Shown piece by piece: positions 21,591-30,042 of a DNA stretch of 35,399 bases. Numbering within the stretch: the stretch's first letter is position 1; each line of letters opens with the position of its first letter. Origin of the DNA: Zygnema cylindricum. Its lineage: Eukaryota; Streptophyta; Zygnematophyceae; Zygnematales; Zygnemataceae. The DNA lies in assembly GCA_037447655.1 (NCBI GenBank), contig JBBHKE010001247.1, positions 1 to 35,399 on the forward strand. Direction: 5' to 3'. Position numbers and translations under genes: made by a program. Below the pieces are notes generated by a model that searched no databases, was not told the origin of the DNA, and worked only from the letters and a program-made list of their open reading frames with translations.

Positions 21591-22324
21591 CTCCCCTTTT
21601 TTTCTAGTCTATTTTCTTTCAACTTCCACAAACAAGTAAACAAACACCCCCTCCCCCTTTTTTTTTTTCTTTTCTTTTTCCTTTTTCCTTTTCCTTTCAT
21701 AAAACTTAAGTATTTAACACAGTGCATTAAATGAACTGAAATGATAATTGCATCACACATTTTATTTAATATCCCCTTTTCCATAATTCCGAGCAAAGAT
21801 TTTATCCACTTCATCACTCTTTTATCCACACACAAACCGATTTCCCTCTTGCGATCCAAACAGCCAGCCCCATTTCCAATCTGCAACATACACCCAGATG
21901 CTAACCCTTTTACAGGCACATCTTCACAAGTGACGTCACACCAAGTAGTGATGTCAAATCCATCCACCCCCAAATATTCCCAAAAAACACTAGTCCCCAC
22001 TAAGTTCCTCGTAAGATCTACATCTTTCGTACTCATATTTTTATCCATGATAATTACCCCATTTTCTGAACTTCCCTCACTCTCTCCCATGGAATTCTTT
22101 CCACTATTACTTTCTAATTTAATTCTCAATAAATATTTCTTTTCTCCCCTGTCCTTTGAAACCTCTTCGGGTTTCACTTCTCTCCTTTCCTCGGAATCCG
22201 TTGAAGTCTCCCTTTCCGACCAGTTTTGTGGTTCCCTATTATCTATAAAATTATCCTGATTAATTTTACCTTTCCCGTTTTCACTTATGGATCCTAGAAC
22301 TGACTTTCTCATTTCTAAGTCATA
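21578..22324 (-). pseudogene. 3' part of the element B reading frame (degenerate pol remnants)
   Basis: Before A inserted, this frame was continuous with 28784-30062: removing A and one CACTC copy joins them without a shift. It begins at a piece matching the YRVYDL segment that follows integrase, then an acidic linker. An RNase H-like stretch follows in which WSD has become WCD and the MEAEY and CDNQAA catalytic motifs are gone. A Lys/Arg-rich tail ends at a stop just inside the 3' LTR. There is no catalytic capacity. That the frame is open despite large deletions suggests it was kept as a Gag extension, or that the deletions are recent. Confidence 0.75.
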
Positions 22325-22398
22325 CACTCTGTAGAAACTAATGGTTTTATTAGTATTTTCTAGGTCTGAAAAGAAATATAGAAGTCGAGGCAGTCTAT

Positions 22399-22464
22399 CT
22401 CTAACTTCTCTCTCCAACTCTCAAACTTGTCGCAGTCACTGAGAAATTGGAGAGGAAGCTAGAG
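22399..22464 (+). other. Covarying LTR hairpin (element A copy)
   Basis: The outer stem is CTCTA/TAGAG, followed by one A-C mismatch, CTTC/GAAG, a one-base bulge and CTCTCCAA/TTGGAGAG. The loop contains CTTGTCGCAGTCACTGA. Equivalent hairpins lie in B (21463-21528), D (31820-31883) and E (33885-33950), with different stem sequence but preserved pairing and a nearly constant loop. Confidence 0.75.
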
Positions 22465-22539
22465 CCATGGCTACCTTGGCTATCCTGAGGTTTGAGGGAA
22501 TTTTATATTAGGGTTTATTTATTTAATTAAAAGGTATGT

Positions 22540-22612
22540 GCCGGCGGCAGGATTTGATCCTTGTACCTACCGGCCGGCAGACAGGAAATAGCCGGTAGCC
22601 TTAGCCGTTTAG
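22540..22612 (-). other. tRNA-like module in the LTR of A (antisense to the element)
   Basis: On the minus strand, an A-box-like TAAACGGCTAAGG is followed by GCCGGC, a linker, GGATCAAATCC (B-box-like) and a closing GCCGGC, so the two GCCGGC strings can form an acceptor-like stem around a T-arm-like hairpin. Related arrangements occur in B and D. Confidence 0.45.
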
Positions 22613-23180
22613 TCTAGCGGTAGTGTTACGTATCATATAGTTTGATATTTATTTAAATATGTATACGTGCGATAAACCATTTAACTGAAATGAATTACGG
22701 GATACATAGATCCAGTAATATATAATGTACGACTTACGGTACGGACAAAAATCAGTACCGCGCATTTGTTTCGTAAATGAAACAAATACCGCGCATGTAT
22801 TTATTACGGCTACGATTAAAGCCGAATTTAATCGGACGGCCGGGATTAGCGCCGAGATCGCGGAGGAAGATTTCGGCGGTTTGTGGCCATCGCCACATCG
22901 GATGACGCGTGGCGAAATTCCGTTGGATTGTGGAATCTCCGGAGATTATGGCACCGAATCCGGATTTGACATGTGTCGACATTTTGCCATGTCGTACAAT
23001 GTCCGTACATAAAGTACACCGGCAGCTGTACTTTTACGTACGGAACTCAATTCTGATTGGTTCCGTACATCAGTAGATAGAGTCTGTGAGAGAGATAGGA
23101 CTTAGAAAAATTAGAAGATAGGACCCCCTCTCCCAGAGAGCTTCTATACAAAAGGTCAACTTTGACCCTCCATAACTTAC

Positions 23181-23284
23181 TGCTCAGGGGAGCAAATTCA
23201 GAGATTCTTTTTGCTATCGACTCAGGGGAGTCTTGTCTTCACAGGGGTGAAGTTGGTCAGAGTTTTTGTCTGCCAGGGTGGCAG
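23181..23284 (+). other. Array of four short hairpins with AGGG-type loops in the A leader
   Basis: Four perfect inverted repeats: GCTC/GAGC in 23181-23194, GACTC/GAGTC at 23219-23232, CTTCAC/GTGAAG at 23237-23252 and CTGCC/GGCAG at 23270-23284. The first three present AGGG or AGGGG and the fourth AGGGT between the arms. The array recurs in B, C, D and E with compensatory stem changes. Confidence 0.8.
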
Positions 23285-23357
23285 TTATTTTTGCTTAAAC
23301 ACAAAGGGGTCAGGATTATCCTAGAGGCTTCTTGGAAGCTGTCCACTCTGAGGACTT

Positions 23358-25400
23358 ATGGAGGTCTCAGAGTTTCAGGTTATGGGCCCACCCTCTAGGG
23401 TACCAATCTTTAATGGAACTGGCTTCATATACTGGGAAAGTATGATAATAGGAGCTCTATGCGAAAAAAGGTTTTGGAGGATAGTGAGTGGACGATTGGG
23501 GCGTCCATCAAGTCTTGGAATTCCTCCAGGGTTTAAAGGAAGCAGATTCACCAGGAAAGAGGATTCACCTTCAACGGAGGAAACAAAGGAAGGAGAGGTG
23601 GTGGACAAAGGAAAGGAGAAGGAGGCGACCACACCAATAGCAACTGGTTTAGCATTCATGTCACCTATTCCGAGGAACGAGGAGAATGATACTGAAACCT
23701 GGGACTTCAACAATATGGCGGCAAAGCACTTCATCCTACGCCATCTCACTCAAGGACTTGCATGTCCTCATTTGCAGGTAGAGAGGGCATCCGATCTTTG
23801 GATGGCTCTCATAGAGATGTACCGAAGTGGTACGATTCAACAACAACAGTTGGCTGATCAGAAAGTTAAAGAGTATGTATACAAAGGGGGAAATATGTTG
23901 GATTTTTGCAATGAGCTTGCTACACTCTTCATGGAGCTAGAGAGTGCGGGTAAAGTTTTTAGTGAAAAAGAAAAAGTTAACTGTTTACTAATGAAGTTAC
24001 CTGATGAGTTCGAGAACATAGTCAACCGTGTGCAGGACTTGCCGGACTCAAGGTGGATATGGAACTCAGTGGTAGGGATGATTCTCGTTCGAGAGAATAC
24101 GATTGAGATCCGAAGGGGAGGAAAGAGTGGCCAAGCCTTGGCAACAGCGACCGATTGGAGGAACAAGGATTCCCGGAAACCAGTCGGAAACTATGGGGGT
24201 AGGGAGCAGAAAAAACAGGTTGGCGAGTTCGAACCAAGGGCTCCCAAAGGTTTATGTCATTTTTGTAAGAAACCGGGGCACTATATGGCAAAGTGCACCA
24301 AGCTAACCGAGCTTCGGTTAAAAGAGGGGCAGACCGGTGGTACCCCGAGAGGAAAGAAAAAGGCCCTTGTCACACAGGTACTTGAGGCGGAATCCGAGGA
24401 CGAGGACGATGAGCTCCTTTTGGATGAGGAGTTGGAGGCGAAAACTGAGGTTGAAATTCCACGAAGGCAGAAATGTGTTTACGGTGGATTGAAAGGTGAA
24501 GCAGGCTGGATTATAGATTCAGGTGCCTCAATGCACATGTGTAAGGATAGACACCTGTTCACTAAGATAAGAAAGATTCCCACCGTAGAGATAGAGTACG
24601 GGGATGGGAGGATAGTCACCACTACTCTTGTAGGATCGGTAGATCTGAAAGTGTTAGTAGAAGGAAAGACATCCATATTAACATTCTCCGATGTATTGTT
24701 TATTCCGGAGCTGAACAAAAACCTTATCTCTACATCAGTATTAGATGATAAGGGTTTTTTCACTAGCACTAGGGAAGGAGTCTTTACTGCTAGTTTTGAG
24801 GAGGATGTCTATTTCATTGCTGAGAAAGGTAGCCATGGGATGTTTAGGCTGATCTTAAGTAATGAAACGAAGAAACTTTATTATGCTGGTGTTCATGATA
24901 TTATGATGTGGCATAAGAGGCTTGGGCATGTGAATCTAGATAAGTTAAGAGAGATGAAAAAGATGGGAGTGGTGGAAGGGATTCAGTTCAGTGAGAGTGA
25001 TGATATAAGTGATTGTAGTGGGTGTGCTCAAGGTAAAGCACACAGATTACCCTTTCCAAAAACAGCCACCTACAAGGGAGAAAAACTTCTAGATCTAGTA
25101 CACACAGATATTTGGGGACCGGCTAGAGTGCCCTCACCGGGGGGGAAGAGATTTATGATGACTATAACTGATGATTGGTCTCGGTATTCCCGAGTATATT
25201 TTTTGAAAAACAAGTCAGAAGCTGAGGACTGTTTTAGACAATATAAAGCATGGAGCGAAAAACTCCATGAAACTCCAATCAAGAGAGTAAGGAGTGACAA
25301 TGGTGGAGAGTATACTTCTAACCAGTTTGAGGATTTTTTGAGGGAAGATGGGGTTCAACACCAAAAGCAGTTCCAGAAAATCCGGACCAGAATGGGGTAG
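23358..25400 (+). CDS. Element A Gag-protease-integrase (5' part of the polyprotein)
   Basis: 680 codons. The first ATG (23358) lies in the 5' LTR; the ninth codon, at 23382 inside the primer-binding site, is an in-frame ATG shared by all copies and is the more likely start. Gag has the usual copia N-terminal pattern (a PIFNGTGFIYW-like segment). A CCHC zinc knuckle (CHFCKKPGHYMAKC) occupies residues 300-313 and the protease DSGA motif is at 387-390. An HHCC pre-integrase zinc region runs from about 517 (WHKRLGH) to about 556 (CSGC). Integrase catalytic Asp residues are 584 (HTDIWG) and 647 (SDNGGEY). The frame then shifts and terminates shortly before the catalytic Glu. Proteins would act in cytoplasmic particles, with integrase entering the nucleus. 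Confidence 0.93.
   Translation: MEVSEFQVMGPPSRVPIFNGTGFIYWESMIIGALCEKRFWRIVSGRLGRPSSLGIPPGFKGSRFTRKEDSPSTEETKEGEVVDKGKEKEATTPIATGLAFMSPIPRNEENDTETWDFNNMAAKHFILRHLTQGLACPHLQVERASDLWMALIEMYRSGTIQQQQLADQKVKEYVYKGGNMLDFCNELATLFMELESAGKVFSEKEKVNCLLMKLPDEFENIVNRVQDLPDSRWIWNSVVGMILVRENTIEIRRGGKSGQALATATDWRNKDSRKPVGNYGGREQKKQVGEFEPRAPKGLCHFCKKPGHYMAKCTKLTELRLKEGQTGGTPRGKKKALVTQVLEAESEDEDDELLLDEELEAKTEVEIPRRQKCVYGGLKGEAGWIIDSGASMHMCKDRHLFTKIRKIPTVEIEYGDGRIVTTTLVGSVDLKVLVEGKTSILTFSDVLFIPELNKNLISTSVLDDKGFFTSTREGVFTASFEEDVYFIAEKGSHGMFRLILSNETKKLYYAGVHDIMMWHKRLGHVNLDKLREMKKMGVVEGIQFSESDDISDCSGCAQGKAHRLPFPKTATYKGEKLLDLVHTDIWGPARVPSPGGKRFMMTITDDWSRYSRVYFLKNKSEAEDCFRQYKAWSEKLHETPIKRVRSDNGGEYTSNQFEDFLREDGVQHQKQFQKIRTRMG
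23378..23392 (+). promoter_or_regulatory. Primer-binding site of A (half-tRNA type) containing the gag ATG
   Basis: GGTTATGGGCCCACC follows the LTR CA with no gap. It matches the complement of the initiator tRNA-Met anticodon arm over 15 nt. Its ATG (23382-23384) is in frame with gag and lies opposite the CAU anticodon. Confidence 0.88.
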
Positions 25401-27715
25401 CTGAAAGGTTAAATAGAACACTAAGTGATAGTGCTAGAAGTATGTTGTCGAATAAGAAGATAGGAAAAAGGTTTTGGGCAGAAGCAATGAACTGTGCTAA
25501 TTACCTCAAAAATAGAGTTCTTACTTCAGCTATAAAAGATCAAACACCTTATGAGAGATGGACAGGCCGAAAACCAGACTTATCTCATTTAAAGGTTTTC
25601 GGCAGTCAAGTATTCAGTCTAGATACTGATCGGTCCAATTGGAAGCTAGATCCTAAAGGAAAACCGGGATACTTATTAGGATATGATGAGGATGTTAAAG
25701 GATATAGAGTTTATGATCTAAAAATAGAAGATATAATCTTAGTAAAGCATCTAGTAGTTATGGATGAAGGAAAGTCTGTGGATCCCTTCAAATATACAAA
25801 GTCAGTAAAAATCAGATTTGAGTCAGAAAATTCTGATGACTTTGAGCTTCCTAACTATCCAGGTTTTAGAGACGATGACATTCTTGCAGGAACAAATCAG
25901 ACCGAAAAGGACTCGGCTGTGGAAACTCCAGTGACAACTCTACTCGAAGCGGAAAACGTGGTGGAAATTGATTCGGAATCAAGGGGTAGGGGAGAAGCCG
26001 AGTTTGTTCGAAAGAATCCACGAGAACCATCTATTCCGGCCTCAGATTTTGAGGGAGGGAGGAGAAGTAGCAAAAGACTGCAAGAAAAACAGGTTAATAA
26101 CAAGGAAACTAAACTATCTCATCAAGATGAACCTCAAACTTATCGAGAGGCGATGACTTGTCCAGAAAGAAACCGGTGGAAGACAGCCATCAATGAGGAG
26201 ATGGCCTCAATTGTGGCAGCCGATACTTGGGAGCTGGTGGATTGTCCACCTAACCGAAAACCAATCGGTAGTAAGTGGGTTTTCAAATTAAAACTGAACC
26301 CAGATAACACAATCGAGCGCTACAAGGCCAGATTAGTGGCAAAGGGATTTACACAAAAGGAAGGAATTGACTACGAGGAAACCTTTGCCCCGGTGGTCAG
26401 ATTTCCCTCCGTCTGCATACTTCTCAGTTTAGCAGCGGCGGAAGACATGGAAGTGCACCAGACGGACATCAAAACAGCCTTTTTGCATGGAGAATTAGAA
26501 GAGGAGATCTTCATGCGACAACCCGAAGGGTTTGTGGAAGAAGGAGAGGAGAGTAAGGTATGCCGGCTGATTAAATCTCTTTATGGTTTGAAACAGGCGC
26601 CTCGACAGTGGAATAAGAAGCTTGATGAGTTTCTTACCGGTCTAGGATATATTCGGATCAGCTCAGATCACTCAATCTATGTTTTCGAAGATGAGGAAGG
26701 TTTTATATTTATTGCAATTTATATTGATGATTTGCTTGTTTTAAGTAAATCAATGGAAAAAATTAATAAACTGAAAACTGATCTTAAGGGGAGATTTGAA
26801 ATGAAGGATATGGGGGAAGCAAAATATATTTTGGGAATTCAAGTAGAGAGAGACCGAAAAAGAAAAATTATAAGATTGACTCAAAAGGAAGCAATAGGGA
26901 ACATGCTTGAAAAATTTCAAATGGATAAAGCTAATAGTTGTACAACTCCAATGGAATTGAAGAAGGGAAGTGAGGGGAGTGAGGAAGAAGGAGTCATAGT
27001 CTTAGACGAGGAATTATCTCTTGATGAACAGAAGTTCATGCAGACTATTCTTTACAGGCAAGTAGTGGGAAGTCTAATCTATTTTATGAATTGTACCCGG
27101 CCGGATTTAGCTGCAGCTGTAGGAGTGCTGAGTAGAAGTCTAAATGCTCCCACTAAGAAGGATTGGGAGGCAGCTAAGAGAGTCCTTAGATACTTGGTAG
27201 GTACTAGAGATCTATGGTTGCATTTGGGTGGGGAGAATACTGACATCACTACTTGGAGTGATGCCAATTATAGTGATGCTCCGATGAGGAGATGTACTTC
27301 TGGATATGTATTATATATGGGTGATGGGGCTTGCTGTTGGAGTAGCAAACAGCAAAAGGTTATTGCTCAGTCCACCATGGAGGCTGAGTATATGGCCTCT
27401 TGCTCTGCTGTAAAAGAATTGATGTGGGTCAAGTCTTTGCTTGGTGAGCTTGGTCACCTTAGGAGTGGTGTGCAGAAAATATTTTGTGATAATCAGGCAG
27501 CAATCGCTATTTTTGCCAATCCTAAACACCATTTTAAAGCCAAACACATGGACATCAGACTCAGCTTTGTTAGAGAGAAAGTAGAAAACAAAATAATCAG
27601 TTTAGAGTACAGACCAGATAGTGAGATGGTAGCAGATATGATGACCAAACCTGTGCCTTCCCCTAAGCTAAATTTTTGCAGGGAGAAGTGTGGTCTGAAA
27701 TTAAAGATTGACTAG
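25370..27715 (+). CDS. Element A integrase C-terminus, reverse transcriptase and RNase H
   Basis: Continuation of the polyprotein one frame away from the upstream part; the first ATG is at 25442, but the frame is open and homologous from about 25370. The integrase catalytic Glu (GVAER, codon 25403-25405) sits exactly at D,D-35-E spacing if one base is restored. Numbering from the ATG at 25442, reverse transcriptase landmarks are the KARLVAKGFTQ and DIKTAFLHG motifs, SLYGLKQAPRQW and catalytic YIDD at 427-430. RNase H follows with WSD, MEAEY and CDNQAA acidic residues, all intact. The stop codon is 13 bases before the 3' LTR, overlapping the polypurine region. Element C's decayed copy supports a one-base deletion in A and not a programmed shift. 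Confidence 0.93.
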   Translation, partial: VPENPDQNGVAERLNRTLSDSARSMLSNKKIGKRFWAEAMNCANYLKNRVLTSAIKDQTPYERWTGRKPDLSHLKVFGSQVFSLDTDRSNWKLDPKGKPGYLLGYDEDVKGYRVYDLKIEDIILVKHLVVMDEGKSVDPFKYTKSVKIRFESENSDDFELPNYPGFRDDDILAGTNQTEKDSAVETPVTTLLEAENVVEIDSESRGRGEAEFVRKNPREPSIPASDFEGGRRSSKRLQEKQVNNKETKLSHQDEPQTYREAMTCPERNRWKTAINEEMASIVAADTWELVDCPPNRKPIGSKWVFKLKLNPDNTIERYKARLVAKGFTQKEGIDYEETFAPVVRFPSVCILLSLAAAEDMEVHQTDIKTAFLHGELEEEIFMRQPEGFVEEGEESKVCRLIKSLYGLKQAPRQWNKKLDEFLTGLGYIRISSDHSIYVFEDEEGFIFIAIYIDDLLVLSKSMEKINKLKTDLKGRFEMKDMGEAKYILGIQVERDRKRKIIRLTQKEAIGNMLEKFQMDKANSCTTPMELKKGSEGSEEEGVIVLDEELSLDEQKFMQTILYRQVVGSLIYFMNCTRPDLAAAVGVLSRSLNAPTKKDWEAAKRVLRYLVGTRDLWLHLGGENTDITTWSDANYSDAPMRRCTSGYVLYMGDGACCWSSKQQKVIAQSTMEAEYMASCSAVKELMWVKSLLGELGHLRSGVQKIFCDNQAAIAIFANPKHHFKAKHMDIRLSFVREKVENKIISLEYRPDSEMVADMMTKPVPSPKLNFCREKCGLKLKID

Positions 27716-27728
27716 AAAATAAGGGGAG
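27716..27728 (+). promoter_or_regulatory. Polypurine tract of element A
   Basis: AAAATAAGGGGAG directly before the 3' LTR, the expected plus-strand primer for copia elements. Similar tracts abut the 3' LTRs of B (complement of 21591-21603) and C (complement of 14994-15001). Confidence 0.85.
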
Positions 27729-28778
27729 TGTAGAAACTAATGGTTTTATTAGTATTTTCTAGGTCTGAAAAGAAATATAGAAGTCGAGGCAGTCTATCTC
27801 TAACTTCTCTCTCCAACTCTCAAACTTGTCGCAGTCACTGAGAAATTGGAGAGGAAGCTAGAGCCATGGCTACCTTGGCTATCCTGAGGTTTACGAGAAT
27901 TTTTATATTAGGGTTTATTTATTTAATTAAAAGGTATGTGCCGGCGGCAGGATTTGATCCTTGTACCTACCGGCCGGCAGACAGGAAATAGCCGGTAGCC
28001 TTAGCCGTTTAATCTAGCGGTAGTGTTACGTAGCATATAGTTTGATATTTATTTAAATATGTATACGTGCGATAAACCATTTAACTGAAATGAATTACGG
28101 GATACATAGATCCAGTAATATATAATTTACGACTTACGGTACGGACAAAAATCAGTACCGCGCATTTGTTTCGTAAATGAAACAAATACCGCGCATGTAT
28201 TTATTACGGCTACGATTAAAGCCGAATTTAATCGGACGGCCGGGATTAGCGCCGAGATCGCGGAGGAAGATTTCGGCGGTTTGTGGCCATCGCCACATCG
28301 GATGACGCGTGGCGAAATTCCGTTGGATTGTGGAATCTCCGGAGATTATGGCACCGAATCCGGATTTGACATGTGTCGACATTTTGGCCATGTCGTACAA
28401 TGTCCGTACATAAAGTACACCGGCAGCTGTACTTTTACGTACGGAACTCAATTCAAATTGGTTCCGTACATCAGTAGATAGAGTCTGTGAGAGAGATAAG
28501 ACTTAGAAAAATTAGAAGATAGGACCCCCTCTCCCAGAGAGCTTCTGTACAAAAGGTCAACTTTGACCCTCCATAACTTACTGCTCAGGGGAGCAAATTC
28601 AGAGATTCTTTTTGCTATCGACTCAGGGGAGTCTTGTCTTCACAGGGGTGAAGTTGGTAAGAGTTTTTGTCTGCCAGGGTGGCAGTTATTTTTGCTTAAA
28701 CACAAAGGGGTCAGGATTATCCTAGAGGCTTCTTGGAAGCTGTCCACTCTGAGGACTTATGGAGGTCTCAGAGTTTCA
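27729..28778 (+). repeat. 3' LTR of element A
   Basis: 1,050 bp, near identical to the 5' LTR. Differences include a few substitutions near 27890, 28013, 28029 and 28455 and a one-base insertion at about 28386. It ends TTTCA before the CACTC duplication. Confidence 0.95.
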
Positions 28779-29122
28779 CACTCTACACTCCTCGACATCG
28801 TCAAGTACCTCCTCTCTCTTTACTTCCCTTATACCTCCAAAAGCACATTGTTGCCTTCGTGCAATTACTGTGTGCTTTTCTTTCTTCCCCATACTACTAA
28901 TCCGGAGAAGCTCTAAAATATCTTCATCCTCTTTCTCCTCTTCCCCTTCTTCCTCCTCATCCACATTCCAACTTCTAAGTTTTTCCAAACAAGGGCATTC
29001 CTCCATATAATGACCCGGTTCCCTACAAAAGAAGCAAGCCCCCTTTTTCAAAGCTCCCCTTTCTTTTCTTCTCCCTCTCTTTCCACCAAAGTTCCGATAA
29101 GGTTTACCTTTGTCTTTCTTTC

Positions 29123-29254
29123 TCTCATCACGCTTCCGCTCGTCACCACCGTTCCTCTCATCACGCTTTCGCTCGTCACCACTGTTCCTCTCATCACGCT
29201 TCCGCTCGTCACCGCCGTTCCTCTCATCACGCTTCCGCCAATCACCACCAGCTG
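29123..29254 (-). repeat. 33-bp minisatellite in B gag (four units)
   Basis: Units begin at 29123, 29156, 29189 and 29222 with exact 33-bp spacing and few differences. Each encodes 11 residues rich in Asp, Glu, Arg and Lys, so the frame is kept at any copy number. A's Gag lacks the array at this place. Confidence 0.92.
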
Positions 29255-30027
29255 AAAATGCATTGACCCTGTCCCTTCCCCTACAAAGCTCCAAAGTGCT
29301 TTCCCTCACAAGAATTATCCCCATGGTAAAGCTCCAAGTCCATGAGGAGCCATCCATTGCCTGCATACGACAAATTATGTTTTCGTACTCATCTGGGAGT
29401 TTCATAATTAGTGTGTTAATCTTACTCTCCTCAGATTCTACATATCCCGCACTAGTAAGCTCAACATATAACGCAGCAATATCATTGCAAAACTCTATCA
29501 TGCTACAGCCTTTATAAACGTAGGCATCTATTTCCTGTTTTACTAATTCCTGCCTCTGAATAGTCTCACTCTTATAAATCTGAGTTAGTGCTTCCCATAT
29601 CTCTGTAGACTTGGTTAGACTTAAAAGAGTGATAGCTATCGACTTAGACACATATCTAAGTATGAGATGTTTTGCTATAGTGTTTTTGTATTCCCATATT
29701 TTCCTGTCATTTTCTTCAGTTTTAATCCCTACATGTGGTACCATAGCTGAGAGCCTAGCTCCCCTCACCATAGGTGTCCCTTTTTCCTTCTCCCCTATTT
29801 CCCCATCCACGGAAAGGTTTTTCCCTTCACCTTCCGTTGCATCTGAACTCCGGATGATATTCTAGGCAGTCTCAGATGATTCTCCATAGTAAGCTCCTCC
29901 AAAGCCAGGTGGCGGACATCTCACTTGTCCCGCAACAATTCCCCATAAGTGCTTCTCGAAAAGCAATCCCTCCATTGTAAACGCCCAATACGTGAAGCGT
30001 GTTCCATCAAACATAGGCACCCTAGAT

Positions 30028-30042
30028 GGTGGGCCCATAACC
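30028..30042 (-). promoter_or_regulatory. Primer-binding site of B (half-tRNA type)
   Basis: GGTTATGGGCCCACC on the minus strand, directly after the 5' LTR. The match to the anticodon arm of initiator tRNA-Met extends one base further than in A. Confidence 0.88.

Larger units (their letters stand above)
22330..23377 (+). repeat. 5' LTR of element A
   Basis: Starts TGTAGAAACTA and ends GAGTTTCA. Internal landmarks: covarying hairpin 22399-22464; antisense tRNA-like module about 22540-22612; AT-rich TATA-like stretch near 22640-22660; AAAGTACA/TGTACTTT hairpin 23011-23034; hairpin array 23181-23284; start-codon hairpin 23346-23372. Confidence 0.95.
22330..28778 (+). mobile_element. Ty1/copia element A, nearly intact, youngest in the nest
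   Basis: 5' LTR 22330-23377, internal region 23378-27728, 3' LTR 27729-28778, with perfect CACTC duplications at 22325-22329 and 28779-28783. The primer-binding site is half-tRNA-type, and the polypurine tract AAGGGGAG abuts the 3' LTR. The LTRs are nearly identical, with about a dozen differences. Domain order (Gag, protease, integrase, reverse transcriptase, RNase H) is that of Ty1/copia. A single missing base in integrase is the only obvious coding defect. Confidence 0.97.

Noticed and set aside
22725-23012. 95-codon frame in the LTR of A, with an overlapping minus frame repeated at 28152
   Set aside because: LTR sequence; the two copies do not keep the same open frame (a one-base insertion at about 28386 in the 3' copy).
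23145-23175. WRKY W-box pair in the LTR (GGTCAA and TTGACC)
   Set aside because: The palindrome GGTCAACTTTGACC is real and conserved in A and E, but it lies in the probable transcribed leader, so a promoter role is not supported.
25355-25405. Programmed ribosomal frameshift in A
   Set aside because: It lies in the middle of the integrase core, has no standard slippery heptamer and comparison with C indicates a simple one-base loss.
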